In this document: one piece after another, positions 48,431-59,765 of the stretch | How positions within the stretch are numbered: position 1 is the stretch's first letter | Layout: every line of letters begins with the position of its first letter | Assembly: GCA_028583605.1 (NCBI GenBank) | Contig: CM053330.1 | Coordinates: 25,189,233 to 25,253,232, forward strand | Source: Dastarcus helophoroides | Lineage: Eukaryota; Arthropoda; Insecta; Coleoptera; Bothrideridae | Direction of reading: 5' to 3' | DNA: 64,000 nt | Notes under the pieces: generated by a model | Databases searched by the model: none | What the model was told of the DNA's origin: nothing | Seen by the model: only the letters and a program-made list of their open reading frames with translations | Program-made: the position numbers and the translations under genes

Positions 48431-49916
48431 CAACTGAACAAATCAAATGGTAACAAAAAATATATATGCAGGTTAATTACCAATTAAGCCTATCATGAGT
48501 TCACTGAGATTATATTAAAAAAATACGAAAATAGAAATATGTAATATATTTAAAAAAAATAAGGTCATAACATATAAAAAATGTTTTAATCTCTCCGATC
48601 TTACATTACTTATTAAGCTTGCTAAGATTTTTTTTGAACAATCTTTTAGACAGATATGAAGACGAAAGCGTGCGTTACAATAATAGAAATCAGGTCGTGA
48701 AAACTGTCATTTCTAAATTAGATTATAAATTGGGCTTGTGAGGAATGCACGAGAACAAGAAATGCAAATAGCTGACTTTGTAACGACACGAAAACATAAA
48801 TAAAAACAATTCATTAAAAGCTGACGTTTGCGTGTGCAAGCGTTACGGTCGAAATTAAAATAGATTTCAAACAATCGCAAAACAAAAGCGAAAGCTTCTA
48901 ATGTCCGGCGCCCAAATCTTCTTGGTGTGAAATTTCAGTTTATGTTGACAAAACTGTATGATAAAATTTCGCCGCCAACCGGTTGCAGTTAGCGGTTTAA
49001 TATTGTGAAATTGCATATTATATGCATAACGCCCCAGGTGTGCTACCTTTAGGCGCTTTCACCACTGCATTTATTTATTTAAAATGTCGAAATGAAAACA
49101 AGCTTTTATTGGGTGTCTCGGAATTGCATTTCGAGTTCTCGTTTAACATGAATCGTTTCTATTTTCGGTTTGACATTTATTTTATTGATCTTTTTCGAAA
49201 GCTGCGAATCTGGCATGTTACATCGATGATGTCATTTGAAATTGGAAATATTTGACCCTCGAGGACGCGCTCAGGCGAGCTCTTTGCCATTGACGATGAT
49301 GGAATTGAAGGTTAATCTAGGAGAGTGCGCTTTATACAAAACAACATGAACATACTGGGAAAGTAAAGAAAAAATGCATAGCCTGAAGCATTGGCAACAA
49401 AAATAAACTAGCTAGGTAATTAGGAAAACAAGTATAAAAGCAGTTATAGGAACAAATTCGTTGCAATTAGACCTCGATGTTTCATTTTTATTAAAACTAT
49501 TAATGTTTTGGTAACTTTATAGGAAGATGCCATTGAAAATAATGAAGATAGTGAATGCTGAAGTATCTTCAGTCATGTGTTAAAAGTAGTAATTTTAAGA
49601 ACATTTATTTGTAGTTTTTAATTATGTGTTATTATTATTACTATTATTTTAAATATGACATTACAATTGAAAGAAACATCCACTTATCTGCTCAGTACCC
49701 GTCTTGAAAATATCAAACTGTTTTAAAGTCACAGGTAACTGCAAATTTTCCACTTATTTACCGAAAACGCAAGTAAAGGCATGAATAAAAAATGGGTCAT
49801 ATTTTTAATAACTAAATTTTACTTTTTCCTTTAATTACGTTTTCAGCAAATGAGTAAAACATATTAAGTTATCCCTGACAAATGAAATATGAGTCTCTAT
49901 ATTACAGGATATAAAT
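48431..49916. other. Non-coding stretch, nothing recognised
   Basis: Upstream of the form B exon in the DPP10-like orientation. 48640-49330 is of higher complexity with several GC-richer runs and could hold regulatory DNA. The open frames at 48190-48453 and 49022-49255 (+) have no support; the first runs over the SINE-like block. Confidence 0.35.
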
Positions 49917-50230
49917 CTTCCGGGATTGGACCGGGTCAAAGAACTACTAAAAGTGTTCGACGTTTCGCCCACCATCGTAGGGGGCTTCTTCAGGAACAAA
50001 GAAAAGAAACAATAAATGAAAAGAGGAATATGCAAAAATGAAAGGGCCAATTTCAAACCGTGCTCTGATGTTTTGAAATTGACCTTTTCATTCTTTCATT
50101 TTTGCGTATTCCCTCATGTTCCTCTTTTCATTTATTGTTTCTTTTCTTTGTTCCTGAAGAAGCCCCCTACGATGGTTGGCGAAACGTCGAACACTTTTAG
50201 TAGTTCTTTGACACGGTCCAATCCCGGAAG
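49917..50230. mobile_element. Palindromic element with hammerhead-ribozyme-like motifs in each arm
   Basis: Two inverted arms of about 140 bp run from CTTCCGGGATTGGACCG to the mirrored CGGTCCAATCCCGGAAG. They are nearly identical, so both strands show the same chance peptide (LKKPPTMVGETSN). Each arm, read outward, has CCTGAAGAAGCC, a short loop, then GGCGAAACGTC. That resembles the CTGATGA...CGAAAC core of hammerhead ribozymes found in Penelope-like and other retroelements, but with CTGAAGA. The origin from two inverted retroelement ends is inferred. Confidence 0.65.
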
Positions 50231-50424
50231 AAGTATATCGTTCGTTATCATGAGTCTTTGTATTTATAATAACGCATTATTAATTCGTCCGTTAATTGTA
50301 TTTTCGGTAGATGAGAAATAAATTCACAGTTATCTCTGACTTTGAAAAAGTATGACAGTTAAATTGGGGGAAACGTTCACTGATTTGCTTAGTGTCGGTC
50401 TTGAAGATGTCTCAGTACAATGAA

Positions 50425-50578
50425 AAAGTCTCATCATCAATCTTGGCCCCTGAAAGATTAAAAAACACAGTAAAGGTTGCTCTAGTGCGTTTTGATAGCT
50501 ATCGAACCGCGTTAGAGCAGCCTTTGGTGTGTTTTTTAATCCTTTTTTGTTTCAGGGGACATGATTTGTATTTCAAAA
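50425..50578. mobile_element. Palindromic MITE, small family, copy 1
   Basis: The left arm GATTAAAAAACACAGTAAAGG and on to GCTCTAGTGCG mirrors the right arm CGCGTTAGAGCAGCC through TTTAATCC, followed by CAGGGGAC near the end. A second copy with the same arm sequence sits at 61549-61768. Confidence 0.65.
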
Positions 50579-51580
50579 AATAAGTCATTATGAATATTGT
50601 ATAATGACTCATTTTTCATTCGTCCTTTCAACTGAGTTTTCGAAAAATGAGTGGAAAGTTAGCTGTCTTTGGGACTTTAAAATCGGTCAGGGGGATCTAA
50701 CCCGTTCAGTTTGGATCTTAAAGATGCCTCATTGTTAGCAGTAAGTTATGAAACATCGACAAATCAGAAAATTATTTCGTGATCCGTCGAAATTGTGCAT
50801 GATTCAAAAAATTAAATCTAATTCTCGTAGAGGCACCGCATAGTGTGTCGACCAATGGACAGAAATTAAAAAATCAGATGTCTCCAAAGTTGATCAAAAT
50901 TATGAAAATTATTAAAAGAATGTTCTAAAATGATGTTATACCTCCGGCATTTCTTAATATTGAGATATAGATATAGAAATATCAATATAGAGATTTCGTT
51001 ACTCAGCAGAAATTCACTCTTGGAGAGATATAGTTTTTGTCAATTTCTGTTGCTACGGATTTAAAATGATTTTTTATCAAAAATATATTCTTTGTCATAC
51101 CATGAAGTATATTGCTGTAGGTATCTCTGTACATTTTTTTTATATGTATAATTGCATTTAATATGTATCACATTAATATAAATGAAATACTAAAAAATAC
51201 GTAAAAATTGTATCCCAGTTTCTTGGGTAAAACTGTTCCTCCATCAAGATACTTTAGGAATGTAAAACACTTTTTTGCTAATACTTTTAACTAACACAAC
51301 AGAAATAGTTATCTGTCCAAAAAAGAAGTAATTTTACCACATATAAGTGTTAAAAATAGATCTAATTAGGTAATTTATTTTTAAACTTTCATATATTTTT
51401 CGGTTAATTTAATAATGTCAGCTTTAATTACAAAATGTTGTGTAAAGTATGGTTCTGCAGCTTACAGTTATTTGAGGAGCCTGTACTTCCTTTGGTTGTA
51501 AAGTAAGTTTCTATTACCAGTATTAATAAAAGTTTCGGAACCTATAGTCCTCGGATACTCCGAAAGACCTATTTTAAATC
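50579..51580. other. Non-coding AT-rich DNA, nothing recognised
   Basis: No gene, RNA or repeat that I can name. It lies between the palindromic MITE and the family B element. Confidence 0.35.
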
Positions 51581-51588
51581 AAAAATCC

Positions 51589-54500
51589 CAGACCCGGATT
51601 CAATAAGTGCGGGGCCCGATTAGATTTTTTGCAGGGCCCTCTATATATTAAATATTTAAATTTACTGGATATGTCGAATTAAAACCTGACTGTTATTTTA
51701 ACATACATTTACCAGTTTACATTTTTTCTACTTATTTTTCTAAAACCTTAAAAAGTTTTAAAATTCGAAAAATCTTTATTTTATAAATCCAGAGTTTTCG
51801 AAATTCCACATTTTCATTAAACATTTCGAGCTTCAAATATTCAACGTCTTTCTCTAAATTTACAGTAAAAATTTGAATTAGATTTAGTAGATTAATCAGC
51901 TAATACATTCAAGAAGTCTTTAAGGGTTAAGCCCAAAACTTTAACTTGAAATGTTTTAAAAAAGAATGTTGAAATTTGAATATTAAAATTAAAAATTGAA
52001 TTTTTAACTTGAAATATTTAGAAAAAAGTAAGAGATACAATTTGTAATTCTAATTTTAAAGTGGACATTTCGAGATTAGAATTGAAATTTTGAAGTAAGG
52101 TCGAAATTTTAAAATTGTAGTAGGAGTTTTAAAAATAGGTATAGTCGAAGTTCCGAGATTCAACTTGTCATTTCAAATCTTGAAAAAAAAGTACAAATCT
52201 GGAATTTACAATTCAACTTCCTTTCCAAAATCCAATTAAATAGCAAAACCTTGAAATCAAAGTTGTAATTCGAAAAAATGCTGTTTGTTTCAAGACTGAG
52301 ACTCGAAATTTCTACTTAAACCATTATTTTGAAAAAATAAAAATTTTGAAATTGAATTGGACGTTTGAAGATTATTAAAAATGTTAATTAAGATTTCGAG
52401 GGTAAATTTAATATTCTGAGCAAACACTTAAATTTTATGAAAAATATTAATATTTTGAAATTCAAATCAAACTTAACACTTTTCTTTTTTGAAATGTGGT
52501 GGAATTCAAAGTCAAAATTTTGAGCTATAAGGTTTGCAATTCAAGAAAAAATTATAAATGTTAGGCTTAGACTACAAATTTTTATTTTTTTTAAGTTTCA
52601 ATTTTAAAGTCTTTTTGCGCCGTCTTTGTTATTGAAAATTTGCTTGGCAACCCTACCTAAAATGAATTTCTTTCAATTTTACAAACTATGATTTTCTGTA
52701 TATTTTTTGTAACTTTGGATAGCTGACTATAGTATTTTGTTTTTTCGTTGATTTTTTACGTAATACTTTAGACCTAGTTGTCTTATTGCGCTTGTCCTGA
52801 ACTAATTCTATAAATGAAAAAGTGTATTGCGTTGTTATATATCACTGCGCCAAAAAAATGCACAACATTTTTAAAACATCGATACTACAACTAATGGATC
52901 GAAGAAGATGCATCGATATGTTTCAATACATGCATAAATTTATTCGATATTCGATGTATCATATCAATTCAATACCACACAACAGGACTGAGCGCTTGGG
53001 ATCGCCTCCCATAATTTGGCTTTTTTCAAAATTCCTACTTTTTAAAACAAATTTTTACTTATTTCAAATTTTTCAGTTTTTTTTAAATTTTCACTTTTTT
53101 AAAATTCAACATTTAATAAAGAACTTCTGCTTCTGTTTAAAACTTCTTTTTTATTATACTTGGAAAATTGCAACTATTTATACAAATTTCAGTTTTGAGC
53201 TTCGAATTTTTTTTAAAATGTTGAGTTTTTTTGAGAGGTTGAAATTTTTTTACAATTATTTTTCAGAAATAGGACTTCTTTTTCTGAAATTTGCACTTTT
53301 TAAAGACTTTTTTCCAAATTTTGAAGATTTTAAAAATTTTTATTTTTTTAAAATGTGAACTTCGACTAGAAAATGTTGATCTTTTCGAAAGTTTTGACCA
53401 TATTGAAAATTTTGAAATGTCAGATTTAAATTTTCTTTAAATATCGCTTTTATTTTTGAAAATCTCAACTTTATTGATAATTTCAACATTTTTTTCATAT
53501 TTTCGATTGTTATTTTTCAATTCAAGATTTTTTTCGAGGTTTCGAATTTTTTTTAAAAATCCTAATTTATCAAAATTTCAATTTTCAACTAAATTTTAAA
53601 AAAATGTCAGCTTTTTTGGCAAACTTCAATTTTTTTTAAACTTTGTTAAAATTAGTGATTTTTTTTGAAGACCTTAATTTTTTGAAAATTTTAAATATTT
53701 ATATTAAAATTTCGAAATTTTTCAAAATTTTGACTTTTGTTTTCAAATGTTCACACTTTTTTCCAAAATTTTATCTTTTTTTTTTAATTTATCCATTATT
53801 TCAAGTGTTGACTTTTTTGAAAATTTGAAACTCTTTAAAATATTTTTTGAAACATTTTTTAATTTCAATTTTTTTTGAGAATTCCGCCATTTATTCAATT
53901 TTTCATTTTTTTTTTAAATGTTGACATTTTTCGAAAAACGCTTTTTTGAGTTTATTGGTCATTTTTTTCACAATTTCGACTGATATTTTATTTCAACTTT
54001 TTATAAAAATTTCCACTTTTATAAAAATTTTTCTTTAAAATTTCTACCTTTTTTAAAATTTTTACTTTTTATGGATTTTTTGGCTTTTTTAAAAATTGCT
54101 AAATTTTTCCAAAATTCATATAATTTACAAATTGTTTTTAGAAATTTAGGTGTTTTCAATTGCGCAGTTTTTTAAGATTGAATTTTTTTGGAAAATTTTT
54201 ATTTTCTTTTAAATTTTACATTTATTGACATTTTCGACTATGTTTCAATATTTTGACCTTCTTAAAAATTAAATACAATTTTTATTTTCAAAACTTCAAT
54301 GATTCTAAAAATTTTGATTTTATGAGAGTTTTCATTTTTTATGAAAATTTCTCCATTTTTCAAATTTTTTCTTTGCTCAAAATTTTAGAATTTATTTAAC
54401 ATTTTAACTTTTTTCAGACAGTTTCATAGTTTCATTCTAAAATTTTGACATTTTTAAAGGTTTGAAATTTTTTGAAAGTCTTGCATTATTTTTTAAATTC

Positions 54501-55720
54501 TTGAATTAAAAATTTCGACTTTTTGTCAAAATTTCGACATTTTTTTAGAATTTCGACTTTTTTCGATTGCAAGGTTTGAATCGAATTTTATTCAAAATAG
54601 TAAAAGAGGCGGCATAAATATATTTTTTTTTATACTCCGAGGGAGCACAACCTAAAAAACGTGGGGAACCTCTGTCCTAATTAAGCCAACAAAATTTTAG
54701 GGGTCGAAGTTTTCAAAGAAAATCTAATTTAAAAAAAAACAAAATTTTAAAAAGGAAGTTTCAAAAAACTAAAAATAAAAAAGTATTCATTAAAAAAATT
54801 CAAAATCTTCAAAAAGTGTTCTTAAGAATTAGTTGAAATGTTAAAATTTTAAATGTAGTAAAAACTCTTTAAAGAATCGAGATTTTCAAAACATTCCAAA
54901 TCTTTAGAAAAGGTAGAATTTTTGAAAAAAAGTCAAAATTTTTAAAAAAGATCAAAAATCTTTAAAAAAAGTCGAAATTTTAAAGGAATGGAAATTCTTT
55001 AGCAGTCAAACTTTTCAAAAAGGCAAAATTTTGAAAATTGTTGAAGCTTTCCTAAAAAGTTAAGACATCTGAAATTTAAAAAATATTTGAAATTATGAAG
55101 AAACGTCGAGGTTTAAAAAATAAAAAATTTTCAGTGAAATCTCCTAAAACTCCAAATTTTCGAAAAGCCTAAATTCCGAAAAAAATCCTAAAAGAAAATT
55201 CAATTTAAAAAAGTGTCGAAGTTTCGAAAAAAGGTTAGGAGTTTTAAAGAAAAAGGCAAAATGTTGAAAAAAAATCGATATTTTGAAGAAAGTTCAGATT
55301 TTCGAAATAAATCAAAAACTTTAAAATGCAACAAGATTTTTACAAAATAATCCAAAATTTTAACAAGATTCGATTAAAAAAAAATTAATATTTTCGGATA
55401 AGGACGAAATTTTAAAGAAAATAAAAACTTTTAAAAGTAAAAATTTTGAAAAATGACGAAATTTCGAAAAATTTCAAAATTTAGAGAATTGGGATTTAAA
55501 AAAACCAAAGTTTTGAAAGAATATGTCAACATTTTGAAAAGATACTGTTAAACGTCGACCTTTTCAAAAAATTCAAAGATTTTTATAAAATGAAGAAATT
55601 TTTAAAAAAAGAATAAATTTCGAAAAATAACTTTTGTTAATTTTGGTGGTGATGCGGGGCTCCTTTAAGTGCTGTGCCCAAATGGGCCCAATCGCTCCAA
55701 TCGCCTTAAATCCGGGCCAG
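51589..55720. mobile_element. Non-autonomous hAT-like element family B, right copy
   Basis: The left end reads CAGACCCGGATTCAATAAGT and the right end, inverted, CTGGCCCGGATTTAAGG; both are followed by GGGCCC within 30-40 bp. Flanking 8-mers AAAAATCC and AAAACCCC match at six positions, a plausible eroded target duplication. The inside is non-coding: A-rich to T-rich array with a conserved central patch (GGGGAACCTCTG near 54660) and a CATCGATAT-rich patch at about 52880-52970. It is the inverted counterpart of 30740-34095. The 178-residue frame at 52822-53358 (+) is Phe-rich array translation, not a gene. Confidence 0.75.
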
Positions 55721-55728
55721 AAAACCCC

Positions 55729-58700
55729 GGTTTAGTTGCTGGAAGAACGAGTGTAGAAATAAATTTTGCTGCAGCAACTGCTAATCGTAGAAACCAGTGG
55801 CGCTATATTTTGACTTGTACCTATGAAAAAGAACATATATTCAATTTACTGGTTACAGTACTTAACATCATAAATAAAGACCGTTTTCTTTAACTTTGCT
55901 CAATTAAAATTTAAAAAAAAATAATTACTTCTGGATACCAGAGAAATCACAAAAATGTAATTATCTAAATCTTCAAGGTCCGTTGAACAGCGCGCGCCGC
56001 TTAAAATCACATTTTGTAACTATTTATCCACGAATATGTGTACAAATTAAACGACCCGTAAAAGGAAATGTGGTCTCCGGTATATTTGTAATCAAAATTG
56101 TGTATATTTAAACCGAAGCGGCAAAAAATAGATCGCGATTAATCCGATTTAGATCGTTGTCCTTCCTTAAGCTGGCCAATTTGGTCCCACGCCTCGCGCG
56201 ATGTCGACCCCAATAATCCGTTGGCGGTCAAATTTATCGTCACAGGAAGATGCTTTTTAGATTGGAAGAAAACGTCAAATTACCTCCCCTTCCACTGAAG
56301 GAGAAGGAATAGTATGAGGAGCCTTGAAGGTGACCAGTCGAAATTTATGGAATTGTTTCACTAATGACGCAATCGATATTTATTACTGCAGCGCATTCTA
56401 TAACGTGACAAAAGCTGAAAATAAACCGAAAAGTGATAAGGATGTAACAGGAATGATAATCGATTTTTCGCTAAAATTTTTTTTATAATTAAGACTTAAC
56501 CTCGAAGCGTACCATCCAACACTTTTAATTTTGATTTAAATATCAAGTTTATTTAAAACTTGGAAGTTGTTTCTTGAAGTTTTCACTGTAATGCTGAAAA
56601 AAACACGTACATTTCGATATAAGTAAAAATTTTGCAACATTTCTGAGAAATTTCTATTTTCTCCATAAATGTGTAACTGTGCTGTTTCGAATGTCAAAAT
56701 CTTAAAATTAACAAAATTTAAATAACTTTTTCATATGTCAAATTTAAATTCAAAACTCCTGCTTAACGTAACTTTCTAAAAATTTCGACTTTCAAGTTGA
56801 CGTCTTGAAATTATTTTTTTTTTAAATTTTAATGTTTATTTCAATATTTTTATTTATTTGTTTATATTTTTTAAGAAAATTAATTAAACGTAGATTCTCA
56901 ACTGTGCAATTTAAGCATAAAACATTGCCGTTTCAAGAAATAATTTAAAATTTTTAAATTTGAACTTAATTTTTTTATGTTCAAATCGACATTAACCCGG
57001 AATATTTAAATTTTCTTTTTCCAGAATATTTAACACAAAATTTTAGGATCAAGTCGAGCAAAGTCAACAGTCTGAGGAAGTATATTTCTCTCGTGTAACT
57101 TTATTGGGCACGAACAGGAAGATCAGGAAAAATTTCAGGATAAATAAAGTTAGGTCGACGTCTATCATTGGACATGTGAATGCAGACGAGTTGAAACTCT
57201 AAAAGGCATTTTGTTTTATGACTGACACTCACAAGACTGTAAAAACGCAAACGCGAGATGTATTTAAACTGAAAAGTTCCTAAACTTACTCGCATTTAAT
57301 ACAGTCGAACTTTTTTAGAAAATTCTTTTTCGGGCGCTTGATCACTACGATCATATGAAATATACAATGGAGGCATTCTCTGAAATTTATTGCACTAATT
57401 GATCAAAGTTCCAATCTTTGAACGTAAAGAAAATCCACGATTAAGGACGAAATTGTCGATAAAGGAATTCTCTTTACAAGTTTTAAAGCCTTAGAGTTAT
57501 TTGAGGCCCCACGAAGTATTTCAAGTATTTCAATAATGGAATTTTCCGCCTTCGTTTAAAATAATTATTTTGGGGGTACTAAGCCCTTTCATTTTATTAC
57601 GCAACACTTTCCCTGTGGAAGTTTGACAAGCCTGCCGACGATGTTTAAGTGACCCCCTAATATTTGTTCAAACATCATGAAGTATTTAATATTTATTGTA
57701 ACAATAATTATTAATATTTTTTACGAGTACTGAGTTATGAATATTGAAGAATTGACCAAAGTAAGAGCTAAAAATATCAATAAAATGGGCCACATTATTT
57801 TCATCTTACAGAAATCTATTAAACAATACGGATCAACACTGATTTTGTCACACGAACTCTGGTAGGTAATTGTGTTTGAACTACCTATCCTCATCATGAA
57901 ATCGTACTTAATTTTTTTCCATCACCCCCAGTTTTCTTGTAACAAGGTAATCTTCCCAAATACTGTTCGTTTTTATTTAGGTCCATATGTTATTTACATC
58001 TTAAAAAATGTTACCAGAAATAAAACATAATATCATAATCATATTAATTCTTGATTTGAAGTCTTTTTTTATCATTAAAATTTAGGTACTTTTTATGTGA
58101 ATGGAACACCAGGGATCGAAAATACCACAATTAGGAAAAAGTTTGTCCTAAACGTAGATCTTTAAATTGTAAATAGAAAACTGTAAGGCATTTACATTTG
58201 TAAGGCTCTCTGGTATATTCCTACCACCACTTCATATCAAATTAGGCTTACCAAAAATTTTCTAAAGGGGATGGGTGCCAATAAAAATGGATTTTTACAT
58301 TTCAAAGAAAAAATCCCCAGAATGAGTGAAGTTTTAGTAGTAGTAGAACCTCAAATTAAGAACATTAATAAAAGACTCGTTGTTTAAAAAAAATTAAATG
58401 TTTTGAAGAAATCAGCATGAAGATGCTTTAAAAATTTAATTGGAAATTTTTTGGTTTACCATAAGATTCACATCCAAAGATATTTGATTAAAAAACTTTT
58501 ATTGGTATATAAAACTTTGGATTGCAATATGGGGATCAAGATTTATTTTTAGACACATATCTTGACTTTATTCCTACGAATTAGGGGACCCTGGGGGCTC
58601 CAAGTGATAGGAACTGATAAAAGTTTCATGCAGACATTCCAATAATGGAAAAACTTTCTCAGTGCACATCAAACTCAAGGGTGCTGACTGACAGCTACTG

Positions 58701-59765
58701 CTTGATCAAGAGGGACCAATTAAAAGCTAAATAATCTAGAAAAACAAAGATTATAAGTTCCTTATGTACATTTTTTGTGTTATATTTCTGAAGATCCATC
58801 ACTTTTCAAAAATTTAACAAAAAAATGTCGTGGGTGATGAAAATTTCAAAACTGCCCATTTTAAATGACAACAACTAACGCTATTAAAAAACACAAAAGA
58901 AGCTCATGTGACATGACAAAAATATTTTGTTGACCAGTGTAATTTGAAGCATTTGAACAGTCTCCGTCATTGCACTAGATAAATAACGTAACAAAAAAAC
59001 CTCGGCTATTAAAAGGGAGGCTATAAAAGTCATCAGCCGGGGGCCCTATGTTATCCTCTTTTGCCTTTCAGAAAAAAGGGTGGGTTTTATTAACTCCAGC
59101 TTATTTGATGTTGTAAATTCCCTCTAGGGCCGGAAAAATCGCAACATTTGCATTTTAACATTGATTTCAGTCATTTGCATTCTGTATTTATAGCGAAACG
59201 TTCCACTGGTTTGACTATTCCGCGGAATTATGGAAATTCTCGCCTACGTTGCATAACCGCTGCAAAACGCAATATACAGAAAAAAATGTCAATTATTCCA
59301 AATATTAGATAAGTTTTCAGCTTTCGCTAGCGAAAATTTTCTTCTTTTCTTTCTAAAAATAAATAAGTGAACTTTAAATTTTAAGAAAAAAATTGAAATG
59401 TCGATTTTTTTTTGAAATTTTGACTTGACTTTCCAAATTGTGGATATTCCTATTTTAAGTTTATCGACATTTCTCAGTATTTTGATTTTCGACTTCTAAT
59501 TAGATGGATTCAAATTTTGAGAAAAAAAGCAAAATTTGACGAACGGACGTTGGCAAGATCTGACGACAGACGGATGAATGGACTACGGAACGCGAGAGCA
59601 AAATTGTAAGGATTCCGTTTCTCTTTTTTAAGGTATGAAGCCCTAAAAATGTACCGAAATTTAAAGAGAAATATTCTAGCAAAACTAAAGGGCTACAGGG
59701 CAAAAACAATAATACAATTTCATACTTATCCTAACAAATGTCTAAAAGAATTACCGAATTTAAAG
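55729..59765. other. Mixed non-coding region, no gene supported
   Basis: 55970-56420, 57060-57560 and 59000-59280 are GC-richer, non-repetitive islands. 56500-57050 and about 59290-59530 show the AAATTT array again. Open frames at 55669-55893 and 59649-59870 (+) and at 57101-57295 and 59500-59709 (-) have no recognisable content, and two of them run into element ends. Confidence 0.4.

Noticed and set aside
49835..50321. Two opposite-strand frames sharing the same peptide
   Set aside because: They are translations of the two arms of one palindrome, not a protein family.
52822..53358. 178-codon open frame on the + strand
   Set aside because: It starts in a hAT-like element and becomes Phe/Lys/Asn-rich array translation; composition and position explain it.
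56270..56400. Possible third alternative first exon on the minus strand ending GGGGAG before GTAATT
   Set aside because: The phase is right and the frame is open for 30-odd codons, but there is no ATG after the upstream TAA and the donor is weak.
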